From an uncultured SAR86 cluster bacterium (GTDB taxonomy: Bacteria > Pseudomonadota > Gammaproteobacteria > Magnimaribacterales > D2472): DNA of 64,000 bases. Shown in pieces: positions 9,288 to 17,813 of this stretch; the first letter of the stretch is position 1, and every line of letters starts with the position of its first letter. A program made the translations under genes and the position numbers. Location of the stretch: contig CACJOM010000002.1 of assembly GCA_902595065.1 (NCBI GenBank), forward strand, positions 124,547 to 188,546, read 5' to 3'. The notes under the pieces are model-generated. The model searched no databases and was not told the DNA's origin. It saw only the letters and a list, made by a program, of their open reading frames with translations.

Positions 9288-10343
9288 TTATGAAGCTAAG
9301 TTTTCTGGCCATGAATTCCAAATAGCTTTAATTAATGTGGCAATTGGGATAGCAAAAAATACTCCCCAAAAACCGAATATGCTTCCAAACACAAAAACCG
9401 CAAGCATTATGATGACTGGATGAAGCTTAACTGCATCTGAAAAAAGTATAGGTACTAACAAATAGCCATCGAGTATTTGCAAAATTATATAAGCTCCAAG
9501 TAAAAGCCAAAAATCAAACGTTAGTCCAAATTGAAGAAGTCCAATTGCTACAACTGGAATGGTTACTATAAAAGCACCTAAAAAAGGGATTAGAACAGAG
9601 AAACCTACCAAAACTGATAAGAGCGCAATATATTGCAAATCAAAGAAAATAAATATCGCAGCTGCAGCTACACCAACAATTACAATTTCAATTGCCTTTC
9701 CTCTTGCATAATTGCTTAATTGATCGTCCATCTCAACCCATACTTTTTCTAACATGCCTCTTTCTTTAGGCAATACAGCTAAAAAACTTGAAATAATGGA
9801 TTCCCTGTCAAACAAAAAGAAAAAAACAAGTATAGGCAAAAGAATTAAATTTATTGCAACGGTAACTGTGTTTTGAATTCCAGTAATTGAAGCTTTTAAA
9901 AAGTCTTGTGAGATAGATGTGATCTGCCCAGAGAGACTTTGTAAAAATGTTGTAATTTGATCAGAGGAAATTAAATCAGGGTACTTTGAAGGAATATCTT
10001 GAACAAATATCATTAATGAATTTACCCATTTTGGAATTTCCAGAATTAATGATTGAAGTTGTTGAGAAACCAATGGGCCGAGCCAGATAATCATCGCTAT
10101 GCCAATTAATAAAAAGAAACAGTATGTAAGAATTAATGAAGCTAGTTTGTTAATCCCGTATTGCTCCAAACGAGATTGCATCCCTATAAGCAAATAAGCA
10201 AAAATAAGACTTATTAGGAAGGGTGTTAAAATACCTCCTAAAAAAAATAAAATTAAAAAAGAACCTGTTAATAGCAATGCAAAAACAAGAGTTTCTTCAC
10301 TTGAAAAAACTTTTTTTAATAAATTATTTAATTCTTCTAGCAC
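9288..10343 (-). CDS. perM: PerM / AI-2E transporter family membrane protein
   Basis: This inner-membrane protein belongs to the AI-2E/PerM family (UPF0118), whose members have eight or so helices and include autoinducer exporters and Na+/H+ antiporters. The 351 residues show paired N-terminal helices, a soluble stretch at about 75-150, and a C-terminal hydrophobic block containing VGFSVLIPFLGAFI and a GxxFGFWGVFFAIPIA pattern typical of the family. The start is GTG. It is divergent from bepA, as in E. coli, which supports the perM name. The substrate is unknown. Confidence 0.9.
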   Translation of the reverse strand: MLEELNNLLKKVFSSEETLVFALLLTGSFLILFFLGGILTPFLISLIFAYLLIGMQSRLEQYGINKLASLILTYCFFLLIGIAMIIWLGPLVSQQLQSLILEIPKWVNSLMIFVQDIPSKYPDLISSDQITTFLQSLSGQITSISQDFLKASITGIQNTVTVAINLILLPILVFFFLFDRESIISSFLAVLPKERGMLEKVWVEMDDQLSNYARGKAIEIVIVGVAAAAIFIFFDLQYIALLSVLVGFSVLIPFLGAFIVTIPVVAIGLLQFGLTFDFWLLLGAYIILQILDGYLLVPILFSDAVKLHPVIIMLAVFVFGSIFGFWGVFFAIPIATLIKAIWNSWPENLAS

Positions 10344-10381
10344 TTTTTATATTTAAATTTGTCTTAGAAATGCTATGTTAA

Positions 10382-10410
10382 TTGAAATTACTCAATAGGT
10401 TAAGTTTAAA
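10382..10410 (+). promoter_or_regulatory. Possible bepA promoter
   Basis: TTGAAA and TTTAAA are separated by 17 bp, 24 bp before the bepA ATG in the bepA/perM divergent gap. In such AT-rich DNA chance matches are common, so support is weak. Confidence 0.3.
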
Positions 10411-10433
10411 AACATTATAAAAAAATAAACATA

Positions 10434-11861
10434 ATGATAAATCGCACTATTTTTCTTTTATTAATAATTACGCAGCTCTTATCTGCTCAAGAAAAAAACC
10501 TAAATTTACCTAGTTTGGGAGACCGAGTTTCTGGAGTAATATCACTTGAACAAGAAAAAATTATTGGTCAAGGATTTTTAGAGCAAGTTTATGCTCAAGC
10601 TCCATTGATTAATGATCCAATAATACAAGAATACACTGAATTACTCATATATAGGCTTTCAGAAACATCTCAAGTTAAAGATAGACAATTTACAATTATA
10701 TTGATTGATGAAAAATCACTTAATGCATTTGCGGCTCCAGGCGGTGTCATTGGGGTAAATGGTGGTTTATTTTTAAATGCTGGTAATGAAGCTCAACTTG
10801 CTTCAGTATTGAGTCATGAATTAGCCCATTTAAGTCAACGTCATTTCGCAAGAAATATTCTAAGAGGCAAAGATACTAATCTAGCATCTTCGTTGGTAAT
10901 GGTCTCAGCCATTGCTTTAGCAATTGTTTCAAATAATCCTTCGGCCTTTATTGCAGGACCAGCTGCATTGGCTCAACAACAACTAAGATATAGTCGTATT
11001 TTTGAACGTGAAGCTGATAGATATGGTTTTAATAATTTAATTGCTGCTGGATATGATCCCAAAGGAATGGGAGAAATGTTTGAAAGTATGGCGAAAACAA
11101 GAAAATTAGCAGGCGATAATCCCCCCGAATTTCTTCTTACGCATCCAATAACATCTTCACGGATTAGTGATGCATTTAATGCAGCTGAACGAATAGAGTT
11201 TTCTGGCGGAAAAAAAAATACAGTTAATTTTGAATTTATTAAAGGAAGACTAAAAACAAGATATTTTTCATCCTCACCTCAAGCTGCTTCTAGATATTTT
11301 AAAAATTTATACCAAGAAAACCCTTCAAATGAAAATAAATACGCTTATGTAATAGCCCTCAAACTAAATAATGAGGCAGAACTAGCAATAGATTTTTTGA
11401 ATGAAATGTTAGATAAGTATCCCAAGAATCTTATTTTGAATATTACAAAATCAGAAATTCTATTTCACGATCAGAGCCTAGATCATGCGCTTAAAAATAT
11501 AAATAAAGTACTAAATATTTCGCCTAGAAACTATCCTGCATCTATCATTAAATCAAAAATTCTTAGTGCAAAGAAAGAAACCATTCAAGCTGAAGAAATC
11601 CTAAGAGATCTTTTAATTACTAAAAATAATGATCCAAGCCTATGGCTTCAATTATCTGAAGTACAAAGGGCCGGAAAGAATATAATTGGCTATCATCTAA
11701 GCAGAGGAGAATACTTGATGCTTTTAGGGGATTTTGAAAATGCTTTGAATCAATTTAAATTTGCATTAGGGTTATCTAATAACTCATTTCAAATTTCTGA
11801 GACTATCATGACAAAGATTAATCTTGCCCAAGATAAACTTGGAGCTAGAAGGGGTTTTTAA
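10434..11861 (+). CDS. bepA: Periplasmic M48 metalloprotease/chaperone with TPR domain (BepA)
   Basis: BepA (YfgC) helps or degrades stalled outer-membrane proteins such as LptD at the BAM complex. The 475 residues start with a signal peptide cleaved near LSAQ, then an M48 domain with zinc motif HELAH (His128, Glu129, His132) and the third ligand in FEREAD (Glu193). A TPR-like alpha-helical region fills about residues 260-470. Length fits E. coli BepA (487). perM lies divergently upstream, as in E. coli. Its stop overlaps that of the convergent transporter gene through a shared TTAA. Confidence 0.93.
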   Translation: MINRTIFLLLIITQLLSAQEKNLNLPSLGDRVSGVISLEQEKIIGQGFLEQVYAQAPLINDPIIQEYTELLIYRLSETSQVKDRQFTIILIDEKSLNAFAAPGGVIGVNGGLFLNAGNEAQLASVLSHELAHLSQRHFARNILRGKDTNLASSLVMVSAIALAIVSNNPSAFIAGPAALAQQQLRYSRIFEREADRYGFNNLIAAGYDPKGMGEMFESMAKTRKLAGDNPPEFLLTHPITSSRISDAFNAAERIEFSGGKKNTVNFEFIKGRLKTRYFSSSPQAASRYFKNLYQENPSNENKYAYVIALKLNNEAELAIDFLNEMLDKYPKNLILNITKSEILFHDQSLDHALKNINKVLNISPRNYPASIIKSKILSAKKETIQAEEILRDLLITKNNDPSLWLQLSEVQRAGKNIIGYHLSRGEYLMLLGDFENALNQFKFALGLSNNSFQISETIMTKINLAQDKLGARRGF

Positions 11862-13120
11862 TCACCTATTCTCTCTTTCGGGGGAATTTTATATCCAAGA
11901 ATTCCTAAGCATGCGGCAAATGGAATTGCCAATAATGGAATCTGTGAAAAAGCCACTCCAAAAGATTTAGTAAATAAGATAAGGCCGCTCCCAGAAAAAT
12001 CTCCCATTCTCACCAAAAATGTATCAACTAAAACTGTTGATTTGTATCTATCAGTTCTTTTTAGGTAGCTAAAAACTACTTCTCTAGTTGGTTTATTTAT
12101 ACCATATTCAAACAGTCTTAAAACTATTGTGATAATAAAGACATATGTAATTGAAGGATAAATATAATAGCCAATAAATGCTCCCGTAAATAAAAATCCA
12201 TAGAACATTAAAATAGATTTGGGTCCAACAAATCTTATAATTGCTGAGGTTAAGAAAAATTGGGTGAACAACGTTAGGATAGTTACTGTTTGTTCAATGT
12301 TACTAAAGAAAATAATTCTATTACCTCCATCCGAGGACCAAGAATTTACTATATCAATAGAGGTAACCCAATGAATGGTCATCATTGCAGTCCATAGATA
12401 CATATATAATCCGATAGATCTAATTTGAGAGGATGAAATAAGGTTTTTTACTGCATCAAAGCTTGAGCCGCCAGCTGCATTATCAATACCCTCCATAGAT
12501 ACGAATCTTTTTAGCAAAAGCAAGCCTGCAACTAACGCTAGCATTAAGAAAAATATTGAAATTAATGTAAAAAAGATAATTCCAGACTCATTGAATGTTG
12601 AGGCTAGTTGTTTAGAAATCTCAGAACCAAGGAATGCTCCAAGAGATCCACCAGCAGCAATTACTCCAAAGACATTTGTGGCTCCATCTCCACGAAAGAG
12701 ATTAATAATTACCACCCAAAAAATGGAGACTACAAAGAAAGAATATACATTACACCAAATATAAAAAATTTGACTTAACCAAACTGCAGAGGAAAGATCA
12801 AAAAATTCCCACAAGACAATAAATGTAAATAAATTGACGATAAAGAAGGAATAACATCCCACTAATACTCCTTTTAAGTTTCTTCTTGATGCGAGCCATG
12901 AATAAATTGGATTTAATAAAAGCATTACAAAAGCGCCAACCCCCAAAAGATATGGCAATATATCTGAATTCTGAACTGCCATTTCATTTCTAACAGGTCG
13001 CAAAATATACCAAGAGCACAATACCAAAAAAAAGAAAAAACTAGCCAACCAAGATTCTTTTGTAAAGGATAAAGAAAGCCTCTTATATGAGTTTTTTATA
13101 GAGCTAATTAATATGGACAT
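11858..13120 (-). CDS. Twelve-helix transporter, ATP/ADP-translocase-like (COG3202) or other MFS type
   Basis: The 420 residues form about twelve membrane helices. Near residue 38 the motif WYILRPVRNEMA resembles the RPVRDxxG signature I associate with the bacterial members of the ATP:ADP/NTP antiporter (Tlc, COG3202) superfamily found in free-living proteobacteria. The middle loop GVIAAGGSLGAFLGSE is also like that group. True Tlc carriers belong to intracellular parasites; in free-living bacteria the substrate is not established, and I do not assign one. The gene follows the tRNA-Lys gene by 20 bp and overlaps the bepA stop. Confidence 0.65.
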   Translation of the reverse strand: MSILISSIKNSYKRLSLSFTKESWLASFFFFLVLCSWYILRPVRNEMAVQNSDILPYLLGVGAFVMLLLNPIYSWLASRRNLKGVLVGCYSFFIVNLFTFIVLWEFFDLSSAVWLSQIFYIWCNVYSFFVVSIFWVVIINLFRGDGATNVFGVIAAGGSLGAFLGSEISKQLASTFNESGIIFFTLISIFFLMLALVAGLLLLKRFVSMEGIDNAAGGSSFDAVKNLISSSQIRSIGLYMYLWTAMMTIHWVTSIDIVNSWSSDGGNRIIFFSNIEQTVTILTLFTQFFLTSAIIRFVGPKSILMFYGFLFTGAFIGYYIYPSITYVFIITIVLRLFEYGINKPTREVVFSYLKRTDRYKSTVLVDTFLVRMGDFSGSGLILFTKSFGVAFSQIPLLAIPFAACLGILGYKIPPKERIGD

Positions 13121-13140
13121 TTATTAATTAAGAAGCTTAA

Positions 13141-13216
13141 TGGTGGGTCGCACAGGATTCGAACCTGTGACCAATTCGTTAAAAGCGAACTGCTCTACCA
13201 GCTGAGCTAGCGACCC
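13141..13216 (-). tRNA. tRNA-Lys (anticodon UUU)
   Basis: The minus strand begins GGGTCGCTAGCTCAG and ends CGACCCACCA, with the 3' CCA encoded. The acceptor stem GGGTCGC/GCGACCC, a D-arm with AGCTCAGCTGGTAGAGC, the anticodon loop CTTTTAA (anticodon TTT) and the T-loop GTTCGAACC all fit a 76-nt class I tRNA. Its place just downstream of cpoB mirrors E. coli lysT and Pseudomonas. No U-rich terminator follows; a 6-bp inverted repeat ATTAAG/CTTAAT adjoins the 3' end. Confidence 0.98.
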
Positions 13217-13244
13217 GAGAAAGGATTCCATAAAAAAGATGTGA

Positions 13245-13880
13245 TTATTCCATATTTTCTAATAACTGCAAGGCTAATGATGAAGCAGCATTTTCAGGAA
13301 ATGTTTGAACAACAAATTGATATTTAATTTTTGCAGCATTGGGCTCACCTGACATCATCAAAATATCACCAATTTTTTTGTGAGCCAGAGGGACTCGCCA
13401 ATGATCAGGGAAGTCTGAAGCTAATCTTTGAAAGAACTTTTCACTTTCTTCAAGGTTAGATTCTAATAATAAGATCTCGCCTAGCCAAAAAAGACTCAAA
13501 GGAATTTTTTCATCATCATTAAAATTGTTTGCTAAATAATTAAAGGACTGTTTAGCAGCTTCAAAATCTTTTTCATTAAGCTCAAAAATAGCTTGATCAT
13601 ATACCTCATCAATACTTTTAACATCATTAATACCCTCAAACCTAAATGTATTTATTTGAGATTCAGATGCGTTATCGATAGGAATTCTATTATCGTCTTG
13701 ATTAGACTCCTCACTTAATAATTTTTCAATGAGGTATGCTTGTGATTCTAATTCACTTCTTAAGCTTGCAAGCTCCCCTTCAAGCTCTTGTATTTTTAAG
13801 AATAAAATATCAGAGGAATCTACTTCTTGAGAATACATATGAAAAGGAACCAAGAAAAGAATGGTTATAAAGAACTTCAT
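13245..13880 (-). CDS. cpoB: Cell division coordinator CpoB (YbgF)
   Basis: CpoB is a periplasmic partner of TolA that couples outer-membrane constriction to PBP1b septal synthesis. The 211 residues begin with a signal peptide (MKFFITILFLVPFHMYSQ), then an N-terminal coiled coil (ILFLKIQELEGELASLRSELE) that trimerises in E. coli, an acidic linker, and TPR repeats from about residue 90 (YDQAIFELNEKDFEAA onward). It is the last gene of the tol-pal operon, 11 nt after pal. Gene order is canonical. Confidence 0.93.
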   Translation of the reverse strand: MKFFITILFLVPFHMYSQEVDSSDILFLKIQELEGELASLRSELESQAYLIEKLLSEESNQDDNRIPIDNASESQINTFRFEGINDVKSIDEVYDQAIFELNEKDFEAAKQSFNYLANNFNDDEKIPLSLFWLGEILLLESNLEESEKFFQRLASDFPDHWRVPLAHKKIGDILMMSGEPNAAKIKYQFVVQTFPENAASSLALQLLENME

Positions 13881-13891
13881 TCAACAGAAAA

Positions 13892-14365
13892 TTACTTAAT
13901 TTCTACTCTTCTATTTTTTGACCATGCGGTATCATTTGATCCCAGGGATAATGGCCTTTCTTCGCCATAACTTTTTGTGATTAATCTATTTCTGCTGACT
14001 CCGTTTGCAATTAAATAGCTTGCAACTGATTCAGCACGCCTTTGACCGAGGGCTAAGTTATATTCCCTGGTTCCTCTTTCATCAGCATGACCTTCGATTG
14101 AGATTGTAATTTTTTGATTTCTTTTCATTAGATCGCTTACACCTTTTAGGGCTTGGATTGATTTGGCTGTAAGATTGGATTGATCGTAATCAAAGTAAAC
14201 TACAGCATTTGCAAGCACTGCCTGAGTAGCTGTGGATTTTGATGTTATCGAAACTCCAGCTACGCTTTGATCTGACACTGCCTCTTCCGTAATTTGCACA
14301 GAACTGCAAGCAGATATAATAATTATTAATGATAAAGCGAATAACGTATTGATTGATTGATTCAT
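13892..14365 (-). CDS. pal: Peptidoglycan-associated lipoprotein Pal
   Basis: Pal anchors the outer membrane to peptidoglycan and binds TolB. I take the start MNQSINTLFALSL, four codons inside the longest reading, because a GGGA ribosome site lies 6 nt before it and none precedes the upstream ATG at 14377. The signal ends at lipobox ISAC. The OmpA-like domain has the peptidoglycan-binding signature IEGHADERGTREYN, LGQRRAESVASYL and the closing KNRRVEI. Length is normal for Pal. It lies in the tolB-pal-cpoB order. Confidence 0.95.
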   Translation of the reverse strand: MNQSINTLFALSLIIIISACSSVQITEEAVSDQSVAGVSITSKSTATQAVLANAVVYFDYDQSNLTAKSIQALKGVSDLMKRNQKITISIEGHADERGTREYNLALGQRRAESVASYLIANGVSRNRLITKSYGEERPLSLGSNDTAWSKNRRVEIK

Positions 14366-14387
14366 AAAAAATCCCATTTAATTTATA

Positions 14388-15674
14388 TTATCTTAAAAAA
14401 TCTGACCAAGCTGGTTCTCTAACTTCACCCTGAGATGCAGGTAATTTAAACCTAGCGCCGCTCAGACTAAAACCAGCAAGCATGCTTTGATTTTCTTCTT
14501 TAATTCCATAGATTACCATATTACCGTTAGGAGCAACACTAGGTGATTCATCCATCTTTGCTTCCGTTAGTATTCTAATAAAATTTTCTCTTTTATATTT
14601 GAGAGCTATATGAAATAAACCATCACTAGTTCGATGAACAAAAACAATGCCCTCTTCGTTTGGGAGGTATGAAGCTTTTGCATTATAGGTTCCTTCAAAA
14701 GAAACACGCTTAGCTTTTGGATTTAATTTTCTAAGATCTAACTCATAAATTTGAGGAGAGCCAGAGCGCCCGCTTGTAAACAAAATTTTATTCCCTTTTG
14801 GAGACCAAGTGGACTCTGTATCAATTGCAAATTGATTGGTCATTCTAGTTAAAGTTCGATCACGCAATCTTAAAATATAGATTTCTGCATTTCCATCTTG
14901 ATAAAGTGTTAAGGAGAGGTATTTTCCGTCAGGTGACCATGAGGGGGAACTAATCTGAGTATCTTTCGATAAAACAGCCTCTCTCCTGCCTGAGGCGATT
15001 TCTTGAATAAAAACCTTTGCCATACCTGTTTCAAATGATACATATGCCACTCTTTTTCCATCTGGTGACCAAGATGGGGAGATTATTGGCTCAGAGCTTG
15101 ATAAAAGAGTTTTCTCATTTGCGCCGTCAGAATCAGCTAACATAAGTTTATATGTTGAGAGAAGTTGCAAGTCTTTTATTTCATTTACATACAAAAGCCT
15201 AGTTGCTGCTATGCCCTTAATTCCCGTGATTGACTCATAAATTCCATCGCTTGTGTAATGAGCAAGCTGTCTTATTTGATTTGGAATACCAAAGACTTTT
15301 GAACTGCGGACTTTTCTTTTCTTATGAACGTCAAAAATTTCATAATTAATATCTAAAGAATTATTTGCTTTAATAATTGTGCCCGTAACCAAATAATCCA
15401 TTCCTAGCAATTTCCAATCACTGTATACCAACTCATCATCTATAATTTTTACAGGCAATAATAATTCCTCATCAAGAATTGAAAATTCCCCTGTTCGGAT
15501 TAAATCATTCCTCATAATATTATTCAGCTGCTTTGAAACTCTTGTATTACCTTCAAAAGGAATCATTGCGACTTTGAATTGATCTTCAGAGCCTTTAGTG
15601 ATTTCTAAAAATAACTCTCCGTAGCTTAGTGTTGAAGTAAACAATAAAGCAGATAGTATGAAATTTTTTATCAT
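14388..15674 (-). CDS. tolB: Tol-Pal system periplasmic protein TolB
   Basis: TolB shuttles between TolA and Pal in the periplasm. The 428 residues carry a signal peptide (MIKNFILSALLFTSTLSYG), an N-terminal mixed domain to about 160, and a six-bladed beta propeller with repeated blades marked by SPSWSPDGKRVAYVS, SPSWSPDGKYLSLT and TESTWSPKGNKILFTS. E. coli TolB is 430 residues. The N-terminal TolA box is not obvious by eye. The start overlaps the tolA stop by 4 nt. Confidence 0.97.
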   Translation of the reverse strand: MIKNFILSALLFTSTLSYGELFLEITKGSEDQFKVAMIPFEGNTRVSKQLNNIMRNDLIRTGEFSILDEELLLPVKIIDDELVYSDWKLLGMDYLVTGTIIKANNSLDINYEIFDVHKKRKVRSSKVFGIPNQIRQLAHYTSDGIYESITGIKGIAATRLLYVNEIKDLQLLSTYKLMLADSDGANEKTLLSSSEPIISPSWSPDGKRVAYVSFETGMAKVFIQEIASGRREAVLSKDTQISSPSWSPDGKYLSLTLYQDGNAEIYILRLRDRTLTRMTNQFAIDTESTWSPKGNKILFTSGRSGSPQIYELDLRKLNPKAKRVSFEGTYNAKASYLPNEEGIVFVHRTSDGLFHIALKYKRENFIRILTEAKMDESPSVAPNGNMVIYGIKEENQSMLAGFSLSGARFKLPASQGEVREPAWSDFLR

Positions 15675-16306
15675 GATGGATTGAAGCTTATAGATATTAC
15701 TTGAAACTCTTTTTCATATAGAGATCTAGGAATTGAATTAAAAAAATTAAATGTCTCTACTCTTCTTACTGCTTGCAGGGCGGAATTATCAAACCGAATA
15801 TTTCCACTACTTCTAATAAGATCTACGTTTACAATTCTCCCAGAAGCACGAATTTTAAGCCTTAAATTTGCAACTAAATCTGTAGGTATATTTCTTGGTT
15901 TCATCCAAGCATCTTCTATCGAAGAAATTATTCTCTGGGCATACATTGAAATTTCTTGCTGCTCTTTATCTGCTTTGATCTCACTCTCTTCTAATAATAA
16001 ATTTGCTATATTGCTTTCTATCGATTCATCATCTTGAAAATTCTCAGCAACATCTTTAGTTTTGGAGTAAACAATATCTTCAGTAGATTTTTTTGGAGGG
16101 CTTTGATCAACTTTAGCTAACGCAGGAACGATTTTTGTTATTTTTTGAGATGGCAGATCAAACTTTATCTCAATTTGTAAAGGTTTTGATATTAGAAGTG
16201 ACTGCGAGGTATTTGTATCAAAAGTTCCATATATATATAAAAAAATAGCAGCATGAATAAAGAATGAAAAAAGTGATGCTTGAAGATATCTATAATTCGC
16301 TATCAT
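15671..16306 (-). CDS. tolA: Tol-Pal system protein TolA, short form
   Basis: TolA spans the periplasm, linking the TolQR motor to TolB-Pal. The product has an N-terminal membrane helix (LFSFFIHAAIFLYIYG), a linker of only about 85 residues, and a C-terminal TonB-like domain (about 125-211, with AWMKPRNIP and SALQAVRRVETFNF). E. coli TolA has 421 residues; the long Ala/Lys-rich helical domain is largely lost here, although the linker still has acidic/helical stretches. It overlaps tolR by 17 nt and tolB by 4. Confidence 0.92.
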   Translation of the reverse strand: MIANYRYLQASLFSFFIHAAIFLYIYGTFDTNTSQSLLISKPLQIEIKFDLPSQKITKIVPALAKVDQSPPKKSTEDIVYSKTKDVAENFQDDESIESNIANLLLEESEIKADKEQQEISMYAQRIISSIEDAWMKPRNIPTDLVANLRLKIRASGRIVNVDLIRSSGNIRFDNSALQAVRRVETFNFFNSIPRSLYEKEFQVISISFNPS

Positions 16307-16718
16307 AGCCTGAAGTAATAATTCCTATTTTTTGAATTCCCAAACTTTGAATACCTGCCATACCCTTAGCCACATAATCAAAAGGCACATTAGCATCGCT
16401 TTTGAATACAATTTCAATATCTGGATTTGCTTGATAAATAATCCTAGCTTTATTTTTTAACTCAACTAAAGAAATAGGCAATTGCTCTTCCCCTAAATTT
16501 ATAAAATAGGCTCCTTGTCTATTAATTGAAATTACAAGTGGCTCACTTGAAACTGACATCTTCGTTGTATCAGTTTTTGGAAGATTTACTTCAATGCCCT
16601 GGATAAGCAGAGGGGAAAGGACCATAAAAATTATTAAGAGAACTAGCATCACATCTATGTAAGGAACTACATTAATGTCTGCGTTTAACTTTTTTCTTTT
16701 ACCAATTCTATATATCAA
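16290..16718 (-). CDS. tolR: Tol-Pal proton-channel subunit TolR
   Basis: TolR pairs with TolQ to use the proton gradient. The 142 residues show the ExbD/TolR pattern: basic N-terminus, NADINVVPYIDVMLVLLIIFM with the proton-carrying Asp at about residue 23, one membrane helix, and a periplasmic beta domain. No ATG fits; the most likely start is TTG in a TTGA overlap with the tolQ stop, which gives the usual N-terminal length. Confidence 0.95.
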   Translation of the reverse strand: MIYRIGKRKKLNADINVVPYIDVMLVLLIIFMVLSPLLIQGIEVNLPKTDTTKMSVSSEPLVISINRQGAYFINLGEEQLPISLVELKNKARIIYQANPDIEIVFKSDANVPFDYVAKGMAGIQSLGIQKIGIITSGYDSEL

Positions 16719-17395
16719 AGTTTTGCTTTAACCGTTTGTCTATAAAGAATGCTCGCTAGCTCTTCGCCAAATACAGAAGATTGTTGCAACTGAGTGTCAG
16801 AATCTGATGCAAATCTATTGTATGCAACAACTGCAGGAATTGCTGCAAACAGACCCAAAGCTGTTGCAACTAGTGCTTCGGATATTCCAGGAGCAACAGC
16901 ATTAATCGTTGCTTGAGTCGCATCTGAAAGACCCTGAAAAGAATTAATAATGCCCCAGACTGTCCCAAATAAGCCAACATATGGGCTAACCGATCCAACA
17001 TTAGCTAGGAAAGGAAGATGGTGCATCAATGATTCCTCTTCTCTTGCCAAAGAAACCCTTATAGCCCTATTAACACTTTCAAGATCCTCAATTGTAATTT
17101 GCTGCCCTTCACTAAGTCTTAAAAACTCTCCAAATCCATGCTTGAAAACTCGCACAGAGCCAACTAGCTCTTCATTTGGAATCTCATCAATTCCTTCATA
17201 TAACTCGTTAAGGTCTTTCCCTGACCAAAATTCCTTTTCAAATGCCTTATTGGCCTCTTTAATTCTATTTAAATTAAAATATCTTTCAAAAATAACAATC
17301 CATGAAATGATTGAAGCCATCAATAACAAAATCATAACAATCTGTACGATCAGACTGGCCTGAAGAAATAAATCTATAACTGAGAAGTCACTCAT
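16715..17395 (-). CDS. tolQ: Tol-Pal proton-channel subunit TolQ
   Basis: TolQ is the MotA/ExbB-type motor subunit with three membrane helices. The 226 residues match E. coli TolQ (230). Helix 1 is at about 12-36; helices 2 and 3 carry LPFLANVGSVSPYVGLFGTVWGI and ISEALVATALGLFAAIPAVVAYN, the conserved pore segments with Thr and polar residues that face TolR. It starts 1 nt after the ybgC stop and overlaps tolR. Confidence 0.97.
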   Translation of the reverse strand: MSDFSVIDLFLQASLIVQIVMILLLMASIISWIVIFERYFNLNRIKEANKAFEKEFWSGKDLNELYEGIDEIPNEELVGSVRVFKHGFGEFLRLSEGQQITIEDLESVNRAIRVSLAREEESLMHHLPFLANVGSVSPYVGLFGTVWGIINSFQGLSDATQATINAVAPGISEALVATALGLFAAIPAVVAYNRFASDSDTQLQQSSVFGEELASILYRQTVKAKL

Positions 17396-17396
17396 A

Positions 17397-17813
17397 TTAA
17401 TTCTTAAATAATTTTAATAAACCCAAAGGAAAAGCTTTAGGTTTGCCTTTGTCATTATTTATAAAGCAAACTTCAACCTCCCCCTTGCAAATGAGTGTAT
17501 CATTTTTTGAATTTAAAATAGATTGAAAAAATATAGTTCTTGCTTTGCTAACAAGTTCGATCTCAGTGCATACAGTTAGATCATCTTCCAAGACTGCAGG
17601 ATGATGATATGAAAGATTGATTGATTTCACCACATAAGAGTCATTGCTCTCAGACATTGCATCTATTTGAGACAAGCTATTATCAATTAAAAACTGTGAT
17701 CTAGCTCTTTCAAAGTATTTAAGATAATTAGCATGGTAAACAACACCTTGAAAATCAGTATCTTCAACATAAACCTTGCAATAAAAATCTTTATGCTTGA
17801 ATCGAGGATTCAT
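17397..17813 (-). CDS. ybgC: Acyl-CoA thioesterase YbgC (hotdog fold)
   Basis: YbgC is a 4-hydroxybenzoyl-CoA-thioesterase-type hotdog enzyme acting on acyl-CoA or acyl-ACP and linked to the Tol operon. I choose MNPRFKHKDFYCKVYV as start because it aligns with the start of E. coli YbgC; a longer reading (to 17858) would overlap the nuclease gene by 68 nt instead of 23. The active-site motif YVEDTDFQGVVYHANYLKY with catalytic Asp is intact. It immediately precedes tolQ, as in other gammaproteobacteria. Confidence 0.94.
   Translation of the reverse strand: MNPRFKHKDFYCKVYVEDTDFQGVVYHANYLKYFERARSQFLIDNSLSQIDAMSESNDSYVVKSINLSYHHPAVLEDDLTVCTEIELVSKARTIFFQSILNSKNDTLICKGEVEVCFINNDKGKPKAFPLGLLKLFKN

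Noticed and set aside
13126..13141. Inverted repeat just after tRNA-Lys, considered as a terminator
   Set aside because: Six A/T-rich pairs and no U-run; the tRNA may be cotranscribed with its neighbours.
14366..14377. Upstream ATG as pal start
   Set aside because: No ribosome site precedes it, while GGGA precedes the second ATG and the signal peptide is complete from there.
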